Assembly: GCA_963763485.1 (NCBI GenBank)
Contig: CAVXOW010000006.1
Coordinates: 992,001 to 1,056,000, forward strand
Length of the DNA: 64,000 nt
Origin: CAWCKS01 sp963763485
Lineage (GTDB): Bacteria > Pseudomonadota > Alphaproteobacteria > Rhizobiales > Xanthobacteraceae
Direction of reading: 5' to 3'
Shown here in pieces: positions 60,102 to 64,000 of the stretch. The position numbers and the translations under genes were made by a program. Every line of letters starts with the position of its first letter. Positions within the stretch are counted from its first letter, which is position 1. The notes under the pieces are model-generated. The model saw only the letters and a list, made by a program, of their open reading frames with translations, was not told the origin of the DNA and did not search any database.

Positions 60102-60234
60102 TTACCTTGGCAGTAGATCCGGAAACCACCGGTGCCGCGCAACCTTATGAAATCCCGCATGGATTCGTGATTTTCATGTGGGTTTTTGAGGCCATTACAT
60201 GACGTTCATCATTCAATAATACCTCGCCGCCATG

Positions 60235-61158
60235 CTATCTTTTGTTGAGGAAATTCAACGGCAAGCCTGGCCGCGGCCAATCCACCGCCACCAATTGGCC
60301 CTTGCCCGACAGCGTGATGTACGCGGTCTTCAACTCGGGTCCACCGAAGCAGATGTTGGTGGTGGCGCGGTCGCCGGTCTCGACCTGCTCGACTAATTTG
60401 CCGTCCGGCGCGATCACCGAGATCGCGCCCTTGATCAGGGTCGCGACGCAGATGTTGCCGGACGCCTCGAGCGCGAGCGAATCGAACATCTGGTAGCCGC
60501 CGAGGCCGGCGAGACAAACGCCCTTCTCATTGCGATACAGCGTCTCGACCGGCTTGATCTCGCCGCCGCTGACGATGTCGTACGACCAGATCCGCGCCGT
60601 CGGCGTCTCCGCGACGTACACCTTCTTCTCGTCAGGCGACAGCCCGATGCCGTTTGCCGGATTGAGCGGGAACACGACCTCGCGGAGCTCCTTGCCACCA
60701 GGCGACATGTAATAGACGCCGCCATTATCGGTCTGCCGCTCGTAGCGCTTGCCGAGATCGGTGAACCACAGCCCGCCGTTCTTGTCGAACACGAGGTCGT
60801 TCGGACCTTTCAGCGGATTCGCGCCGCACTTGTCGAACACGGTTTCGACCTTGCCGCTCCGGATGTCGACCTTCTGGATCGAGCCGCCGATGTAATCGGC
60901 CGGCTGCAGCGCGCCGGACATTCCGCGCGCGCCCCAGGTGAAGCCGCCATTGTTGCAGATCCACATCTTGCCGTCGGGGCCGAGCGCTGCGCCGTTCGGT
61001 CCGCCCGGCACCTGCGCCACCACTTCCTTGCGGCCGTCGGGATGCACGCGCGTGAGCTTCTTGCCGCGGATCTCGACCAGGATCACCGAACCGTCCGGCA
61101 TCGCGACCGGTCCTTCCGGAAATTCAAGACCTTCGGTGATGACACGAATATTGGGCAT
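60235..61158 (-). CDS. SMP-30/gluconolactonase-like protein
   Basis: A 307-residue six-bladed beta-propeller hydrolase of the SMP-30/gluconolaconase family, probably opening lactones of sugar acids or related compounds. Metal-site residues include Glu near residue 15 (GLEFPEGPV), Asn in GPNDLVF and NGIGLSPD with D in SLALE. GGGAG precedes the ATG at 61158. A paralogue begins at the right edge (63739), with 10 differences over the 83 residues of shared C-terminus; a dehydrogenase lies between, consistent with a lactone/sugar-acid pathway. Confidence 0.87.
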   Translation of the reverse strand: MPNIRVITEGLEFPEGPVAMPDGSVILVEIRGKKLTRVHPDGRKEVVAQVPGGPNGAALGPDGKMWICNNGGFTWGARGMSGALQPADYIGGSIQKVDIRSGKVETVFDKCGANPLKGPNDLVFDKNGGLWFTDLGKRYERQTDNGGVYYMSPGGKELREVVFPLNPANGIGLSPDEKKVYVAETPTARIWSYDIVSGGEIKPVETLYRNEKGVCLAGLGGYQMFDSLALEASGNICVATLIKGAISVIAPDGKLVEQVETGDRATTNICFGGPELKTAYITLSGKGQLVAVDWPRPGLPLNFLNKR

Positions 61159-61314
61159 GACGGGCTCCCGGCGTTGTTGTTGAACGAAGCGACGCGATCG
61201 TTGCGCGCCGCGGACAGACGATCGGAAGCTTACCGCAGCAATGGCGTTTGTCCAAAGTCTCTGTGATATTCGCGGCGACACCGCGACGACAGCGAAATCC
61301 AGCCTGTTGGGGCC

Positions 61315-61920
61315 ATGGCGACTATGGCGGATCGGTTCACACGAAGTGTTCGGACCAGGGGAGTTGAGCGCACGCTCAGGGCTGGCGAAGCTTTGTTCCG
61401 CACCGGACAACGCACTGCCGGTTACTACGAGGTCGTTACGGGCAAGGTACGGCTCATTCGCGTCGACCGTGCCGGCCGCGAGCTCTTGCTTCATCTCGCC
61501 ATGGCTGGCGACACGCTTGCCGAAGCCTCGCTATTCGCATCGACCTATCACTGCGACGCGATCGCCGCGACCGACGCGGTGGTTCGTCTCTATCCTAAGG
61601 CGATCGTGCTGGCGGAGTTCGACCGTCATCCCAAGGCAGCCCAAAGCTTCACCGCGATGCTCGCGCGCCAGGTCATGAACCTGCGCACGCGCCTCGAACA
61701 GCGCAACATTCACTCCGCGCGCGATCGCGTCCGGCACTACCTCACGCTCAACGCCGGCACAGATGGCCGCACCGTGACCGTGGCCGGCACCCTGAAGGAT
61801 CTCGCGACCGAGCTCGGGCTCACGCATGAGGCGCTGTACCGGACGCTTGCGGACATGGCGGCGGCCGGCGAGATCGAGAGACTCGACGGAAAAATCAAGC
61901 TGGTGAAGCCGTCGATATGA
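61315..61920 (+). CDS. Crp/Fnr-family regulator
   Basis: A 201-residue regulator with an N-terminal cyclic-nucleotide-like beta roll and a C-terminal helix-turn-helix (DLATELGLTHEALYRTLADM near residue 165). It lacks the Fnr-type N-terminal cysteine cluster. Divergent from the SMP-30 gene and followed by the Met/His-rich protein gene, so it may control one or both. Confidence 0.88.
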   Translation: MATMADRFTRSVRTRGVERTLRAGEALFRTGQRTAGYYEVVTGKVRLIRVDRAGRELLLHLAMAGDTLAEASLFASTYHCDAIAATDAVVRLYPKAIVLAEFDRHPKAAQSFTAMLARQVMNLRTRLEQRNIHSARDRVRHYLTLNAGTDGRTVTVAGTLKDLATELGLTHEALYRTLADMAAAGEIERLDGKIKLVKPSI

Positions 61921-61981
61921 TCAGGATCATAGGAGCGGGCGCGCGTGATGGTGTAATTGTACTGCAAGGGCACGTTACAGA

Positions 61982-62656
61982 ATGAGGTCGATCATGTCGT
62001 CATGGTCATGGAAGGCCGGCCTAGCCGGCGCAGCGATGGTTGCGGCAACTGCCTATGCGACAGCTCAAATGCCTGACCACGCCCGTATGCATCAGCAGAT
62101 GAATTCGGGAAGCTCCGATCAGCAGCAACAGATGATGCCGCACGACGGCCCGATGATGCACGGCGCGCAGGGCGGTATGGCTCAGCACGGCATGATGGGA
62201 ACCGCGGCGACTGGTCTGCCCACGCTGCCCGGACAAGAGGCGTTCGGCACGATCCAGGAAGTCGTGCGCCTGCTGGAAGCCGATCCGGCGACCGACTGGT
62301 CGAAGGTCAACATCTCGGCGTTACGGGAACACCTGATCGATATGGACGAGGTGACGATGCGCGCGGTCGCAACCGAGCGCGCGCTCGACAACGGCCTTGA
62401 GATCGCTGTAACCGGCGAGGGCCGCACCCTTGACGCGATCAAGCGCATGGTCCCCGCGCACGTGCATGAGCTCGGCCAGCTCGGCTGGAACGCCGCGACG
62501 GAGGACCTGCCGAACGGGGTTAAGCTCACCGTCATCAGCACCGATGCGAAACAGGTGACAAAACTCAAGGCACTCGGTTTCATGGGAATCATGGTGCAGG
62601 GGTCGCATCATCAGCAGCACCACCTCATGATGGCCAGGAACGAGTTCGTTCACTGA
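61982..62656 (+). CDS. Secreted Met/His-rich hypothetical protein
   Basis: A 224-residue exported protein with a signal peptide (1-29). The first 70 mature residues are rich in Met, His and Gln (PDHARMHQQM, MMPHDGPMMHG, GMAQHGMMG), and the C-terminus ends in a second cluster GSHHQQHHLMMAR. Such clusters often bind copper or silver. The central 130 residues (VTMRAVATERALDNGLEIAV and neighbours) look folded but unrecognised. It follows the Crp/Fnr gene by 61 bases. Confidence 0.7.
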   Translation: MRSIMSSWSWKAGLAGAAMVAATAYATAQMPDHARMHQQMNSGSSDQQQQMMPHDGPMMHGAQGGMAQHGMMGTAATGLPTLPGQEAFGTIQEVVRLLEADPATDWSKVNISALREHLIDMDEVTMRAVATERALDNGLEIAVTGEGRTLDAIKRMVPAHVHELGQLGWNAATEDLPNGVKLTVISTDAKQVTKLKALGFMGIMVQGSHHQQHHLMMARNEFVH

Positions 62657-62708
62657 TCAGACTGATCGAAGCGCGCCTGACGTATTCCCCGGCGTGGCAG
62701 CACGCCCC

Positions 62709-63500
62709 TCACAGCGCCAGCGAGAAGCCGCCGTTGACCGGATAGGTTTGCCCGGTGATCCACGAACTCGCATTGGAGGCGAGGAACAGCGCCATGTTGG
62801 CGATGTCGGTCGGCTGGCCGACGCGGCGGATGATGTAGCGCTCCAGCGAACGCTTCAGCCCTTCCTGATCGTCGAGGCGGCGCTGGATCGCCGGCGTCTC
62901 GGTCATGCCGATCGCGATGCAGTTCGCCGTGATCATGAAGCGGCCGAGCGAGCGCGCGTTCGAGCGCATGAAGCCGGCGGCGCCGGCCTTCGCTCCGGCA
63001 TAGATTTCCAGCCCGGCGTCACCCCAGCGGCCGGCATCGGAAATGATCGTGATCAGGCGGCCGTCCTTGCGCTCGATCATGTCGGGTACCACGGCGCTGC
63101 AGCAGTTGATGACGCCGTAGAGATTGACGCCGATCGATTGATTCCAGACCTCCGGCCCGGTCTCCCAATAGGCCTTTCGGATTTCGGCGGGCGGATTGAT
63201 GCCGGCATTGCCGGCGTTGTTGACGAGGATGCCGATCTTGCCCAGTGCTTGCCGCGCTTCGCCGACGAAACGCCTGCAATCATCGATCCTCGTCACGTCG
63301 CCCTGCACCGCGACCGCCTTGCCGCCGGCCTTCTTGATTTCCTCGACTACGCTTTGGGCGCGCTCGAGATAGAAATCGTTGACGGCGACGCCGCCGGAAT
63401 TCTTCGCTTGCGCCAGATGCAGCGCAATCTGGCGACCGACGCCCTGTCCCGCGCCGGTGACGACGGCGACGCGGCCGCCGAGATCGAGAATGTCCTGCAT
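62709..63500 (-). CDS. Short-chain dehydrogenase/reductase
   Basis: A 263-residue oxidoreductase: TGAGQGVGRQIALHLAQ near residue 14, NNAGNAG near residue 95, catalytic YAGAK near residue 168, and GMTETPAIQ near residue 200. AGGAGGAACACC precedes the ATG. Between two SMP-30 paralogues on the same strand; probably the dehydrogenase of a sugar-acid or hydroxy-compound route. Confidence 0.88.
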   Translation of the reverse strand: MQDILDLGGRVAVVTGAGQGVGRQIALHLAQAKNSGGVAVNDFYLERAQSVVEEIKKAGGKAVAVQGDVTRIDDCRRFVGEARQALGKIGILVNNAGNAGINPPAEIRKAYWETGPEVWNQSIGVNLYGVINCCSAVVPDMIERKDGRLITIISDAGRWGDAGLEIYAGAKAGAAGFMRSNARSLGRFMITANCIAIGMTETPAIQRRLDDQEGLKRSLERYIIRRVGQPTDIANMALFLASNASSWITGQTYPVNGGFSLAL

Positions 63501-63548
63501 GGTGTTCCTCCTGTTTGTTGTTAGTTCGTTGGAAAGAGACATTGATCC

Positions 63549-63717
63549 GTCACCCTGAGGCGGCCGCGCCAATGCGCGGCCCTCGAAGGGCGACGGCCCG
63601 CGCGGTGGCCGTTCATCCTTCGAGGCTCGCACGCAAGTCGGCTTTAGCCGACTTGAGCATTCAACAATGCCCATCTCGGGTAAACCCGAGATGGGTGCTC
63701 GCACCTCAGGATGACGG
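63549..63717. repeat. Palindromic repeat, family D-like, copy 3
   Basis: Outer GTCACCCTGAGG and CCTCAGGATGAC, with GGCCGTTCATCCTTCGAGG inside and two extra palindromes (AAGTCGGCTTTAGCCGACTT, CATCTCGGGTAAACCCGAGATG). Longer than the other two copies. Confidence 0.7.
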
Positions 63718-63738
63718 GTAGACTCACAGAACTCTTCC

Positions 63739-64000
63739 TCACTTGTTCAGAAAATTCAGCGCCAGGCCGGGCCGCGGCCAGTCCATCGCGACGAGCTGGC
63801 CCTTGCCTGAGAGCGTGATGTAGGCGGTCTTCAGGTCCGGTCCGCCGAAGGCGATGTTGGTGGTCATGGAGTCGCCGGTCTCGATCTGCTCGACCAGCTT
63901 GCCATCGGGCGCGATCACCGAGATTGCACCTGATATCAGCGTTGCGACGCAGACGTTGCCGCTCGCCTCGAGCCCGAGCGAATCGAACATCTGGTAGCCG
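63739..64000 (-). CDS. SMP-30/gluconolactonase-like protein, C-terminal part (runs off the window)
   Basis: The C-terminal 87 residues of a beta-propeller lactonase; the N-terminal part lies past the right edge. It matches the protein at 60235-61158 with 10 differences over 83 aligned residues (for example MFDSLGLEASG and WPRPGLALNFLNK), so it is a recent paralogue. With the dehydrogenase between them, the cluster looks like a small catabolic operon with a duplicated step. Confidence 0.88.
   Translation of the reverse strand, partial: GYQMFDSLGLEASGNVCVATLISGAISVIAPDGKLVEQIETGDSMTTNIAFGGPDLKTAYITLSGKGQLVAMDWPRPGLALNFLNK

Overview
The window is GC-rich alphaproteobacterial chromosome. Codon use, gene families (DUF2336, DUF1152, DUF4403, DUF2277, extensin-like and YkuD proteins, many tiny membrane proteins) and the mobile-looking palindromic intergenic repeats all suggest a Bradyrhizobium/Rhodopseudomonas/Afipia-type bacterium (order Hyphomicrobiales). 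This placement is inference from gene content; there is no rRNA or tRNA in the window. It is a housekeeping and accessory mix with no phage, insertion sequence or CRISPR array.

Layout. 0-9 kb: an ABC exporter, an MFS transporter, and an EmrA/EmrB-type drug pump divergent from its TetR regulator across a near-perfect 33-bp palindrome; then a DUF2336 protein. 9-15 kb: TRAP permeases (large subunit frameshifted), a sterol-desaturase-like hydroxylase, a membrane-anchored AraC regulator and a MurJ-like flippase gene with three frameshifts. 15-25 kb: DUF1152, a lipoprotein with an extensin-like domain, an L,D-transpeptidase, an OmpR/EnvZ-type two-component pair, DUF4403 and an unusual M28-like protein. 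25-32 kb: a TPP riboswitch controlling thiC, small secreted proteins, an epoxide-hydrolase-like enzyme, a nitroreductase and a short-chain dehydrogenase.

32-39 kb is the most coherent locus. A divergent promoter carrying an AT-rich dyad separates (left) an ArsR-family repressor, a membrane fusion protein and an RND pump from (right) sulfide:quinone oxidoreductase, a zinc-motif thioredoxin and a small DUF2892 membrane protein. The repressor has two cysteines 66 residues apart, as in the persulfide sensors SqrR/BigR, and the quinone reductase has cysteines at 127, 159 and 353, as in characterised SQR. I read it as a reactive-sulfur stress regulon that includes an efflux pump.

39-64 kb: enoyl-CoA hydratase, glyoxalase-fold protein, bacterioferritin with its ferredoxin behind a candidate Irr box, a secreted TPR-caspase protein, paired small Gly/Tyr-rich secreted proteins, lytic transglycosylase, ettA, a second L,D-transpeptidase, two rhodaneses, a VWA protein and MoxR ATPase on either side of a GlsB-like protein, a HAD hydrolase, a GNAT acetyltransferase, and an SMP-30/Crp/Met-His-rich/SDR/SMP-30 cluster that runs off the right edge.

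Two window-wide patterns stand out. At least seven apparent single-base insertions interrupt five otherwise well-conserved genes, all between 10.4 and 32.9 kb; they may be assembly errors rather than real decay. At least six families of palindromic intergenic repeats occur, two copies of one being 79/81 identical and inverted around the peptidase-thiC segment.
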